A DNA stretch of 64,000 bases from Novimethylophilus kurashikiensis. GTDB taxonomy: Bacteria > Pseudomonadota > Gammaproteobacteria > Burkholderiales > Methylophilaceae. The notes below the pieces were generated by a model. It saw only the letters and a program-made list of their open reading frames with translations, was not told the DNA's origin and searched no databases. The position numbers were made by a program, and so were the translations under genes. Positions within the stretch are counted from its first letter, which is position 1, and every line of letters begins with the position of its first letter. Shown piece after piece: positions 36,357-45,105 of the stretch. The stretch is taken from positions 434,001 to 498,000 of the forward strand of contig NZ_BDOQ01000003.1 of assembly GCF_003112435.1 (NCBI RefSeq). Direction: 5' to 3'.

Positions 36357-37225
36357 GGAAGCAAAGCGCCGCACTCGCTGCAATATTTGGCATCGAGCGT
36401 ATGGATAGGATTCCCGCATTGCGTGCATGTGCGCGTACCGCCCTCGGTCAACACACGGTGCGTGGCAAATTCGGCGCTGACAATACCCGTCGGCACGGCC
36501 AGCGTGCCCCAGCCCATCAGCATCATGAGCGAAGCCAGGAAGCGTCCCAGGTCGGTCTTGGGGGTGATATCGCCGAAGCCGACGGTCGTCACTGTCGTAA
36601 TCGCCCAATAAATCGAGATAGGAATACTGGTAAAACCGTTCTCCGGCCCTTCGATGAGGTACATCAACGTGCCCAGGATCACTACCACCATCACCACGAA
36701 TGACAAGAACACGGCGATCTTGCGCCGCGTCGCCAGGATGGCGCGGCCCAGTTCACCGAATTCCGCCACGTAGGCGCCCATCTTGAGAATCCGGAAAATC
36801 CGCAGCATGCGCAACACGCGCACGTCGATCAGCGCTTGCAGGGCGGGGAAGAAGAACGCGAGGTAGGTCGGGGCGACCGACAACAAATCCACGACGCCCA
36901 TGAAGCTGAAGGCGTAGCGGCGCGGACGTTCAACGCACACCAGCCGGGCGATGTATTCAACGGTGAAAATTGCCGTGAAGAACCATTCCAGCGCATCGAA
37001 TACATGTCCCCAGCGAGCGCTCACGACGGTGATGCTGTCCAGCATGACCACGACAATGCTGAACAGGATCAGCGTTTCCAGTACGAGATCGAAATTGCGT
37101 CCTGCCCGCGTATCCGACTCGAACACGATGCGGTAGAGCCGCAGCTGCCATCCGCCGGAGGGACGGCCCAGAGGATGGTGTTCGTCACTCGTCGGATGCT
37201 TTACATCTGAACTGGCACGTGACAT
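36353..37225 (-). CDS. Voltage-gated potassium-channel-like protein with zinc ribbon
   Basis: The 290-residue inner-membrane protein has six membrane segments. The S4-like segment RVLRMLRIFRILKM has regular basic residues, and the pore TTVTTVGFGD carries the potassium filter GFGD. The C-terminal cytosolic end is unusual: a zinc ribbon, CTQCGNPI then YCSECGALLP, placed about 30 residues after S6 where ligand-binding domains usually sit. Ion transporters with this add-on occur in proteobacteria; its role in gating is unknown to me. AAGGAAAATTCG precedes the ATG. Its stop codon shares CTAG with the stop of the convergent helicase. Confidence 0.9.
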   Translation of the reverse strand: MSRASSDVKHPTSDEHHPLGRPSGGWQLRLYRIVFESDTRAGRNFDLVLETLILFSIVVVMLDSITVVSARWGHVFDALEWFFTAIFTVEYIARLVCVERPRRYAFSFMGVVDLLSVAPTYLAFFFPALQALIDVRVLRMLRIFRILKMGAYVAEFGELGRAILATRRKIAVFLSFVVMVVVILGTLMYLIEGPENGFTSIPISIYWAITTVTTVGFGDITPKTDLGRFLASLMMLMGWGTLAVPTGIVSAEFATHRVLTEGGTRTCTQCGNPIHTLDAKYCSECGALLP

Positions 37226-37280
37226 CGAATTTTCCTTAACGCTTGTCCCTGGAAACGCTCACAACCACCAATGACGAGGA

Positions 37281-37835
37281 TCAGCCGCGGATTTGCAGCG
37301 TTAATCCCTTCAGAAAATTGCGCAGCAGCTGATCTCCGCAGGCCCGGTAGTTCTTGTGGCCGGGTTTACGGAACAGGGCGCTCAATTCCGGCTTGGAGAC
37401 TTCGAACTCGGCCTTGGCCAGAATCGCATGCATGTCGTCTTCCTTGAGCTCGAACGCCACACGCAGTTTTTTCAGGATGAGGTTGTTGGTAAGCGGATTT
37501 TTTCGCGGATGATACGGCTCCTGCACATGGTCGCTGGGCCCGCGCTTGTAGATCACCAGGCCGTCCATAAAATGCATCATGGCTTCGTCGTCGCATTCGA
37601 CGTAGCCCTCTTCGTCCTCTTTCTTCAACACGGCGGCAACCGCTTCGCGAGGGAGCTGGAAACCGCCCAGTTGAAAAATCTCGACCATGGCGGGCTCGCT
37701 CAGGTCCAGGGTATAACGCAGGCTTCGCAGTACATCGTTGTTCGTCAAAATCGGCTCCAGGGATTGAAAATGCGCAACTGGCGGCAGCAAGGCCATCAAT
37801 GGTTTGCCTTGCTGCGCCGGGATCAATGTTAACAT
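37281..37835 (-). CDS. yehS: YehS-like DUF1456 protein
   Basis: A protein of 184 residues made of two tandem copies of the DUF1456 repeat: LTNNDVLRSLRYTLDLSEPA and LTNNLILKKLRVAFELKEDD begin the two units (about residues 30 and 115). This is the layout of E. coli YehS, whose function is unknown. The N-terminal 28 residues precede the usual family start; ATG at 37835 has AGGCGG 6 bases upstream, while the in-frame ATG at 37796 would give 171 residues and has a poorer site. It is divergent from yaeQ, with only 51 bases between. Confidence 0.85.
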   Translation of the reverse strand: MLTLIPAQQGKPLMALLPPVAHFQSLEPILTNNDVLRSLRYTLDLSEPAMVEIFQLGGFQLPREAVAAVLKKEDEEGYVECDDEAMMHFMDGLVIYKRGPSDHVQEPYHPRKNPLTNNLILKKLRVAFELKEDDMHAILAKAEFEVSKPELSALFRKPGHKNYRACGDQLLRNFLKGLTLQIRG

Positions 37836-37886
37836 CCGTGCCGCCTAACCAAGGCGTGCTTCCTCATTATCGGACCTGTTATTCGT

Positions 37887-38444
37887 ATGGCCATCAAATC
37901 GACGGTGTACAAAGCCAACCTGCAAATCGCAGACATGGATCGGCATTACTACCACGAGCATGCGCTTACCCTCTCGATGCATCCTTCGGAAACCGAGGAA
38001 CGCCTCATGGTGCGCTTGCTGGCGTTTGCCCTGCATGCCGACGAGCGGCTGGAGTTCGGGCAAGGCATGACTGACGAGAACGAGGCGGATTTGTGGCGCA
38101 AGGATTTGACCGGTGCTATCGAGCAGTGGATCGATGTGGGCCTGCCCGACGAAAAGCTGATCCGCAAAGCCTGCGGCCGCGCTGAACAGGTCATCGTATA
38201 TTGCTACGGCGGCCGCACGGCCGAACTGTGGTTCAGCCAGAACAGTAAAGAGCTGGCAAGATTGAAGAACCTGACGGTATATAGCTTGTCAGCAGAAAGC
38301 ACGCGGGAACTGGCAGCGCTGATCGAGCGCACTATGTCCTTGCAATGCACCATTCAGGATGGCCAGATGTGGTTCGGCAACGGACAGCAAAGCGTAGAGA
38401 TCGGACGTTCGCTACTGAAATCCGCCGACGAAAAAACCTACTAA
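37887..38444 (+). CDS. yaeQ: YaeQ family protein
   Basis: The 185-residue protein matches YaeQ over its full length (MAIKSTVYKANLQIADMDR start, HPSETEERLMVRLLAFAL, DENEADLWRKDL). YaeQ has a PD-(D/E)XK nuclease-like fold; DLW with nearby Glu and the GRAEQVIVYCYG strand correspond to that core, but activity has not been settled in the family, and the E. coli gene was found as a suppressor of rfaH defects. It is followed by yaiI after 12 bases, so the two are co-transcribed. Confidence 0.92.
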   Translation: MAIKSTVYKANLQIADMDRHYYHEHALTLSMHPSETEERLMVRLLAFALHADERLEFGQGMTDENEADLWRKDLTGAIEQWIDVGLPDEKLIRKACGRAEQVIVYCYGGRTAELWFSQNSKELARLKNLTVYSLSAESTRELAALIERTMSLQCTIQDGQMWFGNGQQSVEIGRSLLKSADEKTY

Positions 38445-38456
38445 GGGAAACGGCTC

Positions 38457-38906
38457 ATGCAGATATGGGTCGATGCCGACGCCTGCCCGGTCGTCATCAA
38501 GGAAATCCTGTTCCGCGCTGCGCAACGCACGCAAATCATGACGACACTGGTCGCCAACAAGCTGCTGCGCGTACCGCCCTCGCCCTATATCCGCGCGCTG
38601 CAAGTGCCGGGCGGCTTCGACGTGGCAGATAACCGCATCGTGCAAGAAGTCGCGCCTGGCGATCTCGTCATCACGGCCGATATCCCTTTGGCCGCACAAG
38701 TCATCGATCGCGGCGGCCACGCGCTCAATCCTCGCGGCGAGTTTTATTCCGCCGACAACATCCGCCAGCGCCTCACCATGCGCAACTTCATGGAAGAACT
38801 TCGCAGCAGCGGAGTAGATATTTCAGGCCCGTCCAGCTTCAGCCAGAGCGACCGGCAGGCCTTTGCGGCCGAGCTGGATCGCTTTTTGGCTAGACAGCGG
38901 ACCTAA
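38457..38906 (+). CDS. yaiI: YaiI/YqxD family protein (UPF0178)
   Basis: A 149-residue protein of the YaiI/YqxD family, related to NYN/PIN-like nucleases. The N-terminal WVDADACPV block holds the conserved acidic residues, and [12 protein letters not shown] and LNPRGEFYS are further family blocks. AAGGGAAACGGCTC precedes the ATG. It follows yaeQ closely. Its TAA shares 4 bases (CTAA) with the stop of the convergent FtsH-like gene. Substrate unknown. Confidence 0.92.
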   Translation: MQIWVDADACPVVIKEILFRAAQRTQIMTTLVANKLLRVPPSPYIRALQVPGGFDVADNRIVQEVAPGDLVITADIPLAAQVIDRGGHALNPRGEFYSADNIRQRLTMRNFMEELRSSGVDISGPSSFSQSDRQAFAAELDRFLARQRT

Positions 38907-40966
38907 GCGGCCAACTCCGCGGCGACGCTTTCGAATCGACGAATAGCTTCCAGCGCTTCGCCTAGGCTCATCTCGTCTGCAGCCAGCAATTCGCTTACCA
39001 GGTATTCAGTGAGCGGCATCAGGCGCGCCAGCACGGCCTTGGTCTCGCCGTAAAGCCGCTCGCTCTGGGCTTCCATGATGTTGCGCGTTTCTTCGTCCAG
39101 ATCCTTATGGTTGCCTTCCTTGAGCGCGCCGAAATTGAGCCGCGTCTTGCGATACATGCCCATCTCGCCCACCGCATGATGCAGCAGCTTGGTGACGCGG
39201 GTGATGTCGTTATGCGCGCCGTTGGTGGTGCCATCCTCGCCGAAGAACAGTTCCTCGTTAGCCATGCCGCCCAGCAACACGCGTACTTCGTGCTCGATGT
39301 CACCCTTGGTCATGAGCAGATTGCTGCCTTGCTTGTGGAACACGAAACCCAACGCGTTGGTCCGCGGGTTGGCCTTGAGCGAAATCTTGATCGTCTTCAT
39401 GTCAGCCAGGATCTTTTCCCAGTTGTCCCCGGTGCGCCTGCGCTCGTGGTCGAGGTCCATGAGGAAATGGCCCCACTCGTGCGTGGCGATGATGCGGCGG
39501 TCGCGCTCCCGTTCGGCCGTGGTATTGGTGTTGACGTTGCCCACCAGCACGCGCTCCGCCGCTTGCATCAGGGTATCCGCGCCGATCAACTCACCCGTTT
39601 GTACAGCGCTGATGCCAGCCTGATTGACGATGGTTTCGATATCCGCCGGGCTGCGGCCTTCGGTCACGTCCACCAGATGGCGCAGATCGAGATCGGCCAA
39701 TACCTTGTCGGCACGCTGGTCGAGGTAATGATGGACGATGGCTAGCCGCTCTTCCTTGTTGGGCAGGCGGAAATCGACCTTCATCTGGAATCGGCGCAGC
39801 ATGGCCTCGTCCATCTGCATGGTTTCGCTATTGAAGTTGCTGGCGACGATCCAGATGATTTCCGCATCGCCCCGGCTCCGCACGCCGTCCAGCAGGGAAA
39901 GCAGCGTGTTGGCGGTATCGTCGTCGTACTTGCGCCGTCCGCCGCGCTTGGCGAACAAATCCTGCGCCTCGTCCAGGAACACGATGCACTGGCGGCGGCG
40001 CTTCGCCATCGCCACGATGCGGGTCAAGGTGTTGGAGCCGCCGGCGACGAAACCAGTCTCCAAGTTGGCCGCGGAATGGAACAAGATGGGCAGCTTGAGC
40101 TCTTTCGCTAGATAGCTCGCGAGCTTGGTCTTGCCGGTCCCTGCCGGGCCGCTAAACATCACGTTGAACGGCTTGTTGATCCCGTATTCGGCATACTCGG
40201 CTCGCCGGAGGTATTGATCCACGATCTGCGCCACTTCGCCCTTGATGTCGTCCATGCCCACCAGGTCGTCGATGGAGCCCTTGATCTGGCCCGGCTCAAT
40301 GAACTTGAGTGACTTGAATTGCCCGCGCATCTGGAAAAACAGGAAACCCATCAAGCCTAATGACAGGGCCACAGACACCACACCGCTCACCCCGGCTTTC
40401 CAACCGTCTTTCTCCGCTTGCGGACGCGCTTCTGCAAAGCGTTGATCAAGCCGCTGGAACAGTTCCAGGCTGCGCGGACTCAATTCGCTGCGCGGAATGA
40501 ACACCAGCTTGCCGCCCCAAGGCGCCGTCACGGCTTTCTCCGTAAAAATGCGCGTTTCCATGTCGCTGGGGTAAAACGCATGCTGCTTGCCCTGCGATTC
40601 AATGAGAACAATACGCTCGGAAACATCCCACATCAGCGGTTCGTAGATCACCGAAATCCGCTCCACCGGCCTTGTCTCGACGAAATTCAGCACTGACCCT
40701 GGTCCGAACACCACGGGCAAGGCATCGTTGAGCTTCCACACATCCCCCGCCTTGGCCATCGCCTTCACCTGATCGGCAATTACCGCTTGCTTGTGCATCA
40801 ACACGGCCGAATAGATGCCGCTGGCAGGAATCAGCACGGCGACGATCACCAGCGCCGCCTTGACGAAAGCCGACTGCACGACGAACCAATCCTGAATTCG
40901 TGAGGCAGTTTTCTTGACGCTTGACCATAAGTTGGGGCGGACATTCACGTTAGTAATTTGGGACAT
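38903..40966 (-). CDS. FtsH-like membrane AAA+ metalloprotease, divergent
   Basis: A 687-residue protein with the FtsH plan: membrane segments at about 36-58 and 193-212 with a periplasmic loop between, an AAA+ domain, and an M41 peptidase domain. Seen: Walker A GPAGTGKT, Walker [13 protein letters not shown] (FtsH usually has DEID), sensor/arginine region [17 protein letters not shown] (shortened relative to the FtsH RPGRFDR loop), zinc site HEWGH at 496-500 (FtsH HEAGH), and the third ligand region [13 protein letters not shown]. All catalytic residues are kept, so it should be an active ATP-driven membrane protease, but it is a distinct branch from housekeeping FtsH. It is convergent with yaiI. 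Partner and substrates are unknown. Confidence 0.88.
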   Translation of the reverse strand: MSQITNVNVRPNLWSSVKKTASRIQDWFVVQSAFVKAALVIVAVLIPASGIYSAVLMHKQAVIADQVKAMAKAGDVWKLNDALPVVFGPGSVLNFVETRPVERISVIYEPLMWDVSERIVLIESQGKQHAFYPSDMETRIFTEKAVTAPWGGKLVFIPRSELSPRSLELFQRLDQRFAEARPQAEKDGWKAGVSGVVSVALSLGLMGFLFFQMRGQFKSLKFIEPGQIKGSIDDLVGMDDIKGEVAQIVDQYLRRAEYAEYGINKPFNVMFSGPAGTGKTKLASYLAKELKLPILFHSAANLETGFVAGGSNTLTRIVAMAKRRRQCIVFLDEAQDLFAKRGGRRKYDDDTANTLLSLLDGVRSRGDAEIIWIVASNFNSETMQMDEAMLRRFQMKVDFRLPNKEERLAIVHHYLDQRADKVLADLDLRHLVDVTEGRSPADIETIVNQAGISAVQTGELIGADTLMQAAERVLVGNVNTNTTAERERDRRIIATHEWGHFLMDLDHERRRTGDNWEKILADMKTIKISLKANPRTNALGFVFHKQGSNLLMTKGDIEHEVRVLLGGMANEELFFGEDGTTNGAHNDITRVTKLLHHAVGEMGMYRKTRLNFGALKEGNHKDLDEETRNIMEAQSERLYGETKAVLARLMPLTEYLVSELLAADEMSLGEALEAIRRFESVAAELAA

Positions 40967-41106
40967 GCGAAGACCTCAAGGGGAGGAACCAATGATTTCC
41001 GATGAGCGGATACGGAACGACTACAAAGGATTAACGTCAGCAACCGCCTGGAATCAAGCTGAGCAATAAATTTTTTTATGAGGGGGACGCAGAAGATGAA
41101 ATAAAA

Positions 41107-41130
41107 AAGGCAGTGCTTTCGCACTGCCTT
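41107..41130 (-). terminator. Terminator of Asr-like gene, copy 1
   Basis: AAGGCAGTGC (41107-41116) pairs with GCACTGCCTT (41121-41130) around a 4-base loop; on the minus strand it runs into TTTTTTATTT. In the second copy the stem is the same but the loop differs. Confidence 0.9.
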
Positions 41131-41150
41131 CGAACCTGCCAAGCAGGGGA

Positions 41151-41426
41151 TTACTTGGCGGATTCTGCGGGTGCAGCTTCAGCAGGCTTGGTTTCAGCCT
41201 TCTTGTGTGCGTGCTTGTGGGCTTTCTTCGGAGCAGGCGCAGCGGGCTTCTCTGCCTTTTCGCTCTTGGCTTCGGCAGCAGGCGTAGCCGGGGTAGCAGG
41301 CGTTGCCTTGGTGCCGGTTTCTGCTGCCGGAGTGGCGGGGGTGGCAGACTTGGCTGCGTCGGCAGCAAATGCGTTCACGGATACTGCAAACAGACCGGCA
41401 ATCAGGGTGGCAATCAGCTTGTTCAT
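41151..41426 (-). CDS. Asr-like secreted Ala/Lys/His-rich protein, copy 1
   Basis: A 91-residue exported protein: signal peptide MNKLIATLIAGLFAVSVNAFA, then a low-complexity mature part with TPATPA repeats, a Lys/Glu stretch, and KKAHKHAHKKAE. Composition and plan resemble acid shock protein Asr of enterobacteria, an intrinsically disordered periplasmic chaperone-like protein, but this is similarity of composition, not proof of kinship. The frame remains open well upstream of the ATG at 41426, but the signal peptide and GAAAGG about 10 bases before that ATG set the start. A near-identical paralogue lies at 42760-43044. Confidence 0.8.
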   Translation of the reverse strand: MNKLIATLIAGLFAVSVNAFAADAAKSATPATPAAETGTKATPATPATPAAEAKSEKAEKPAAPAPKKAHKHAHKKAETKPAEAAPAESAK

Positions 41427-41581
41427 GTTCAAATACCTTTCAAAGTAAACGTCGGGGTTGGTGGCGATTCGCTGTTTCCTTTTGCGTCTCACCGTGGAAG
41501 CCACTCTACGCCCCCTCCCTTTCGCCAACCTGTCGCCAAACTTGCTGCAACCTTACAGGCAAAAAATATGTTGATCGCCTT

Positions 41582-42607
41582 TTACACGCCTTTTGCCATG
41601 GCCGCTTTCGCATCCCGTTTGTTGGCAGCCATTGAACTCAGCAACCCCAGGCCGATCAGCAAGCCACCCAGCAATCCTGCCACGCCGTCCGGGATATCCC
41701 AATGCACGCCGCTGATGGTCAGCGCCGCCAATGCGCCGATAGCCCAGAACGCGGAATGTTCCAAAAATCGATATTCAGCCAGCTTGCCGGTCTCGACGAG
41801 ATGCAGGGTAATGGAGCGCACGAACATGGCCCCGATGCCCAGGCCGAGCGTAATAATGAGGATGTTGTTGGTGACGGCGAAAGCACCGATGACGCCATCG
41901 AAACTGAACGATGCATCGAGCAGTTCCAGGTAGAGCAAGCCCATGACGCCTTCTTTCACCATCCTGCCGCCCTTGCCTGCCGCATCTCCATCCACCAGTG
42001 TACCGAGCGCATCGGCTAGCACGTAAGTAATGAGTCCGGCGAGTCCTGAGAGCATGAATGCATATCGATCGGCGGCCGGCAGATCGCCCGCAGCCGCGAT
42101 CAGGATCAACAGTACCAGCACAACCTGGATGGCCTCCAACTTGCCCAGCAGCGACAGACGGCGTTCGATGAACTCGATCCAGTGCACGTTTTTTTCTTTA
42201 TCCAGAAAATATTTGAAAAATGCCATGAACAGGAAAGCCCCGCCGTAAGCCGCGATTTGATGGTGGGAGGCGGTCAGGATACGCGCATAGGCATCCGGCT
42301 GATGGAGCGCCAGCGTAAAGGCTTCCACCGGGTCGATGTCGGCCAGGATGGCGACGATGATGAGGGGAAAGGCGAAGCGCATGCCGAACACGGCCACAGG
42401 CAAGCCGTAGCGGATGAAGCGCGCCTGCCAGAGCGGGCTCCAGTGCTGCAAAATGCTCGCGTTGACAACGGCGTTGTCGAACGAGAGCGAGATTTCCAGC
42501 ACGCCCAGTACCAGCACCATCCAAGCTCCGGCCGGGCCGTCGATCCAAAAACCTGCCGCCACGGCCAGCACTGTCACCATGATCGAACTGAAATAATGTT
42601 TCAGCAC
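41582..42607 (-). CDS. DUF475 (TerC-like) integral membrane protein
   Basis: A 341-residue polytopic membrane protein of the DUF475 family, related to TerC of the tellurite-resistance and metal-homeostasis group. Characteristic acidic membrane motifs are present: LEISLSFDNAVVNA near the N-terminus and LELLDASFSFDGVIGAFA in the second half, two related repeats that likely place Asp and Glu in a metal path. TerC-type proteins are now linked to manganese export and loading of exported proteins. I choose the GTG at 42607 (AGGGGG 5 bases upstream) over the GTG at 42646. It is flanked by two direct repeats, each carrying an Asr-like gene on the same strand. Confidence 0.88.
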   Translation of the reverse strand: MLKHYFSSIMVTVLAVAAGFWIDGPAGAWMVLVLGVLEISLSFDNAVVNASILQHWSPLWQARFIRYGLPVAVFGMRFAFPLIIVAILADIDPVEAFTLALHQPDAYARILTASHHQIAAYGGAFLFMAFFKYFLDKEKNVHWIEFIERRLSLLGKLEAIQVVLVLLILIAAAGDLPAADRYAFMLSGLAGLITYVLADALGTLVDGDAAGKGGRMVKEGVMGLLYLELLDASFSFDGVIGAFAVTNNILIITLGLGIGAMFVRSITLHLVETGKLAEYRFLEHSAFWAIGALAALTISGVHWDIPDGVAGLLGGLLIGLGLLSSMAANKRDAKAAMAKGV

Positions 42608-42715
42608 GTTGCCCCCTAATGGCCTTTTGAATAACTGCAACTCCACGACATTGTCGTCGAAATTGCGGTGGCTTGCTTAAGGTGGGGAATGACGCTGGAA
42701 GGATGAGAAATAAAA

Positions 42716-42739
42716 AAGGCAGTGCGAATGCACTGCCTT
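42716..42739 (-). terminator. Terminator of Asr-like gene, copy 2
   Basis: Same 10-bp stem as copy 1 (42716-42725 with 42730-42739), T-rich tail on the minus strand. It separates this gene from DUF475, whose start lies about 110 bases on. Confidence 0.9.
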
Positions 42740-42759
42740 CGAACCTGCCAAGAAGGGGA

Positions 42760-43044
42760 TTACTTGGCGGATTCTGCGGGTGCAGCTTCAGCAGGCTTGG
42801 CTTCTGCCTTCTTGTGTGCGTGCTTGTGGGCTTTCTTCGGAGCAGGTGCAGCGGGCTTCTCTGCCTTTTCGCTCTTGGCTTCGGCAGCAGGCGTAGCCGG
42901 GGTTGCAGGCGTTGCCTTGGTGCCGGTTTCAGCTGCCGGGGTTGCGGGCGTAGCAGGAGTTGCAGACTTGGCTGCGTCGGCAGCGAATGCGTTCACGGAT
43001 ACTGCAAACAGACCGGCAATCAGGGTGGCAATCAGCTTGTTCAT
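42760..43044 (-). CDS. Asr-like secreted Ala/Lys/His-rich protein, copy 2
   Basis: A 94-residue paralogue of the protein at 41151-41426. It has the same signal peptide and mature sequence, with one extra TPA unit and Ala for Thr near the C-terminus (KKAEAKPAE). The upstream 130 bases are also shared, so both copies should answer to the same promoter signals. The protein is expected to be disordered in the periplasm and strongly basic in its second half; its histidines could bind protons or metal ions. Confidence 0.8.
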   Translation of the reverse strand: MNKLIATLIAGLFAVSVNAFAADAAKSATPATPATPAAETGTKATPATPATPAAEAKSEKAEKPAAPAPKKAHKHAHKKAEAKPAEAAPAESAK

Positions 43045-43225
43045 GTTCAAATACCTTTCAAAGTAAACGTCGGGGTTGGTGGCGATTCGCTGTTTCCTTT
43101 TGCGTCTCACCGTGGAAGCCACTCTACGCCCCCTCCCTTTCGCCAACCTGTCGCCAAACTGCTGCAACCTTACAACTGAAAATTCCTATACGCTTGTGGT
43201 TTACCGCCCATTCAGGAAGTCCGCC

Positions 43226-43693
43226 ATGGAAATCAAACCGCCCGTGCCGCCGTTTACCTTCGAAACCGCCACGCAAAAAGTCCGGCTCGCCGAAGATGCC
43301 TGGAACTCTCGCGATCCCGACCGCGTGGTATTGGTCTACACCGAAGACACGCAGTGGCGTAATCGCTCCGAATTTCCGCGCGGCCGCGCCGAGGTCAAAG
43401 GCTTCTTGCAGCGCAAATGGGCCAGGGAACTGGATTACCGCCTCATCAAGGAACTCTGGGCCTACACCGAAAACCGCATCGCCGTGCGTTTCGCCTACGA
43501 ATGGCACGACGATTCCGGCCACTGGTATCGCAGCTACGGCAACGAAAACTGGGAATTCAACGAGCAAGGCCTGATGATGCGCCGCTTCGCCAGTATCAAC
43601 GACTTGCCGATCAAAGAAGCAGACCGCAAATTCTTCTGGCCGCTGGGCAGGCGTCCCGACGAGCATCCGAGCCTGAGCGACCTGGGCTTGTAA
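43226..43693 (+). CDS. DUF1348 (NTF2-like) family protein
   Basis: A 155-residue SnoaL/NTF2-like protein of the DUF1348 family. Blocks seen: [70 protein letters not shown]. The fold is a cone-shaped alpha+beta barrel with a pocket; no enzymatic role is established for this family that I know of. I use the ATG at 43226 (AGGAAG 8 bases upstream), since the frame before it reads through the repeat. It lies just upstream of the ars operon, on the same strand. Confidence 0.85.
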   Translation: MEIKPPVPPFTFETATQKVRLAEDAWNSRDPDRVVLVYTEDTQWRNRSEFPRGRAEVKGFLQRKWARELDYRLIKELWAYTENRIAVRFAYEWHDDSGHWYRSYGNENWEFNEQGLMMRRFASINDLPIKEADRKFFWPLGRRPDEHPSLSDLGL

Positions 43694-43732
43694 TCCAATC
43701 AGAAGAAGCAACGCGAGGTTGCTTTCGGGCTT

Positions 43733-43756
43733 ATATTTCGAATATTATTGAAATAT
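43733..43756. promoter_or_regulatory. Putative ArsR operator overlapping the arsR start codon
   Basis: Inverted repeat ATATTTC (43733-43739) and GAAATAT (43750-43756) with a 10-base A/T-rich spacer. The right half includes the first two bases of the arsR start codon. Position and form suit an autoregulatory ArsR site. Confidence 0.5.
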
Positions 43757-44096
43757 GGAAATAAATATCGCCGTCAAAGCGCTTGCCGCACTCGCACAGG
43801 AATCGCGCCTGGCGGTGTATCGCCTGCTGGTTGAAGCCGGGCCTGAAGGTATCCCGGCGGGCAAGATCGGCGAGGCGCTGGGCATCGCGCCGTCCTCGCT
43901 GTCTTTTCATCTCAAGGAACTGGCCCATGCCGGACTGGTGACGTCACGCCAGGAAAGCCGCTTTGTCATCTACTCGGCCAATTTTGCGCAGATGAACGCC
44001 CTGTTGTCTTTTATGACCGAAAACTGTTGCGGTGGAGCGCCTTGCGGCCCGGATTGCTCGACCGCCTGCCCACATGTCGAAGGAGACCATTCATGA
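43755..44096 (+). CDS. arsR: ArsR/SmtB-family arsenic-responsive repressor
   Basis: A 113-residue winged-helix regulator: the helix-turn-helix GKIGEALGIAPSSLSFHLKELAHAGLV is typical. It lacks the ELCVCDL arsenite motif in helix 3; instead the C-terminus has five Cys (91, 92, 97, 101, 105: CCGGAPC, CSTAC), a placing seen in other ArsR types that bind As(III) near the C-terminus. No ribosome binding site precedes the ATG, and an inverted repeat overlaps it, so the message may be nearly leaderless. Its TGA overlaps the ATG of the next gene (ATGA), and the operon continues with arsI, arsC and acr3. Confidence 0.9.
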   Translation: MEINIAVKALAALAQESRLAVYRLLVEAGPEGIPAGKIGEALGIAPSSLSFHLKELAHAGLVTSRQESRFVIYSANFAQMNALLSFMTENCCGGAPCGPDCSTACPHVEGDHS

Positions 44097-44551
44097 AACG
44101 CATGCACGTGCATATTTCTGTCGACGACCTGCAAGCCAGCATCCGCTTTTATTCCACCATGTTCGGTGCCGACCCCACGGTGGTCAAGCCCGATTACGCG
44201 AAATGGATGCTGGACGATCCGCGCGTCAACTTCGCCATTTCTCAGCGCGGTGCAGCGGTGGGACTGAATCATCTGGGCATCCAAGTGGAGTGCGGCGAGG
44301 AATTGGCCGAGATGAACACGCGCCTCCAACAGCTGGAAACCCAGGTCAAGGAAGAAATGGGCACGGCCTGCTGCTACGCTAAGTCCGACAAATATTGGGT
44401 GACCGACCCTTCCGGCATCGCCTGGGAGGCGTATCACACGCTGGACAACGTCCCCATGTTCGGCGGCGATGAACAGCACGATTCCAACTGCTGCGTGCCC
44501 GTTGTGATGATGCCGATGTCGAAGAAAAAGGCAGCTTCCGGGTGCTGCTGA
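44093..44551 (+). CDS. arsI: ArsI-type C-As lyase / CadI-like dioxygenase
   Basis: A 152-residue vicinal-oxygen-chelate protein. Likely Fe(II) ligands are His5 or His7 (MKRMHVHISV), His60 (GLNHLGIQVE) and Glu112 (GIAWEAY); the vicinal cysteines Cys93-Cys94 in GTACCYAKSDKYWV correspond to the pair that binds trivalent methylarsenicals in ArsI. Such enzymes break the carbon-arsenic bond of MAs(III) to release arsenite, which ACR3 then exports. More Cys pairs lie near the C-terminus (133-134, 151-152). CadI-type cadmium-induced proteins have similar sequence, so activity is probable, not proved. Start overlaps arsR by 4 bases; AAGGAGACC precedes it. Confidence 0.85.
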   Translation: MKRMHVHISVDDLQASIRFYSTMFGADPTVVKPDYAKWMLDDPRVNFAISQRGAAVGLNHLGIQVECGEELAEMNTRLQQLETQVKEEMGTACCYAKSDKYWVTDPSGIAWEAYHTLDNVPMFGGDEQHDSNCCVPVVMMPMSKKKAASGCC

Positions 44552-44598
44552 CAGTGGGCCAATGTTCGCATCCCTCTCGCAAAAAATAAGGAACTTCC

Positions 44599-45102
44599 GT
44601 GAGCAACAAGGTTTTCAACATTCTCATTTTATGTACCGGCAATTCCGCCCGCAGCATCATGGCGGAAGCCTTGTTCAACACCTTGGGCAACGGCTGCTTC
44701 AAGGCCTATAGCGCGGGCAGCCACCCCACCGGCAAGGTCAACCCGTTTGCCGTCGACCAGTTGAAGACCATCGGTTATGCAACCGAGAATTTGCGCAGCA
44801 AGAGCTGGGAAGAATTTGCCCAGCCGGACGCGCCGCAGATGGACTTTGTGATTACCGTATGCGACAACGCCGCGGGGGAGGTTTGCCCGATTTGGCCAGG
44901 GGCGCCGCTTTCTGCCCATTGGGGTTTCGAGGACCCGGCGGCGGTAAAAGGCAGCGATGAGGAAAAGCGTGCCGCTTTCCGCACCGTCTTCGATCAAATC
45001 CGCAAACGCGTCAGCCGCTTCGTCGACCTGCCGCTGGATAATCTCGACCAGGGCGCCGTCAAGCGCGAACTGGACAAGATCGGCGAGCCTCTTCCGGAGT
45101 AA
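44599..45102 (+). CDS. arsC: Arsenate reductase, low-molecular-weight phosphatase type
   Basis: A 167-residue ArsC of the LMW protein phosphatase fold, which reduces As(V) to As(III). The P-loop CTGNSARS starts at Cys12; the second redox region CDNAAGEVCP supplies the further cysteines, as in thioredoxin-coupled enzymes. It lies in the ars operon, 47 bases after arsI and 3 bases before acr3. The product arsenite is the substrate of the next gene's protein. Confidence 0.95.
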   Translation: MSNKVFNILILCTGNSARSIMAEALFNTLGNGCFKAYSAGSHPTGKVNPFAVDQLKTIGYATENLRSKSWEEFAQPDAPQMDFVITVCDNAAGEVCPIWPGAPLSAHWGFEDPAAVKGSDEEKRAAFRTVFDQIRKRVSRFVDLPLDNLDQGAVKRELDKIGEPLPE

Positions 45103-45105
45103 GCC

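Larger units (their letters stand above)
41095..41557. repeat. Direct repeat, copy 1 (Asr-like gene with flanks)
   Basis: About 460 bases nearly identical to 42702-43174, same orientation. The matching part covers the terminator, the whole Asr-like gene and about 130 bases upstream of it, including non-coding sequence. The match ends abruptly at CCTTACA on both copies. The DUF475 gene lies between the copies. Confidence 0.9.
42702..43174. repeat. Direct repeat, copy 2 (Asr-like gene with flanks)
   Basis: Second copy of the 460-base repeat at 41095-41557, same orientation. The differences are a handful of substitutions, one 9-base (TPA) insertion in the coding part, and a different terminator loop (GAAT here, TTTC in copy 1, as read on the plus strand). 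Confidence 0.9.

Noticed and set aside
41427-41528. Upstream in-frame extension of the Asr-like protein (Arg/Lys-rich)
   Set aside because: It would bury the signal peptide; the same stretch is shared as non-coding leader by both repeat copies.
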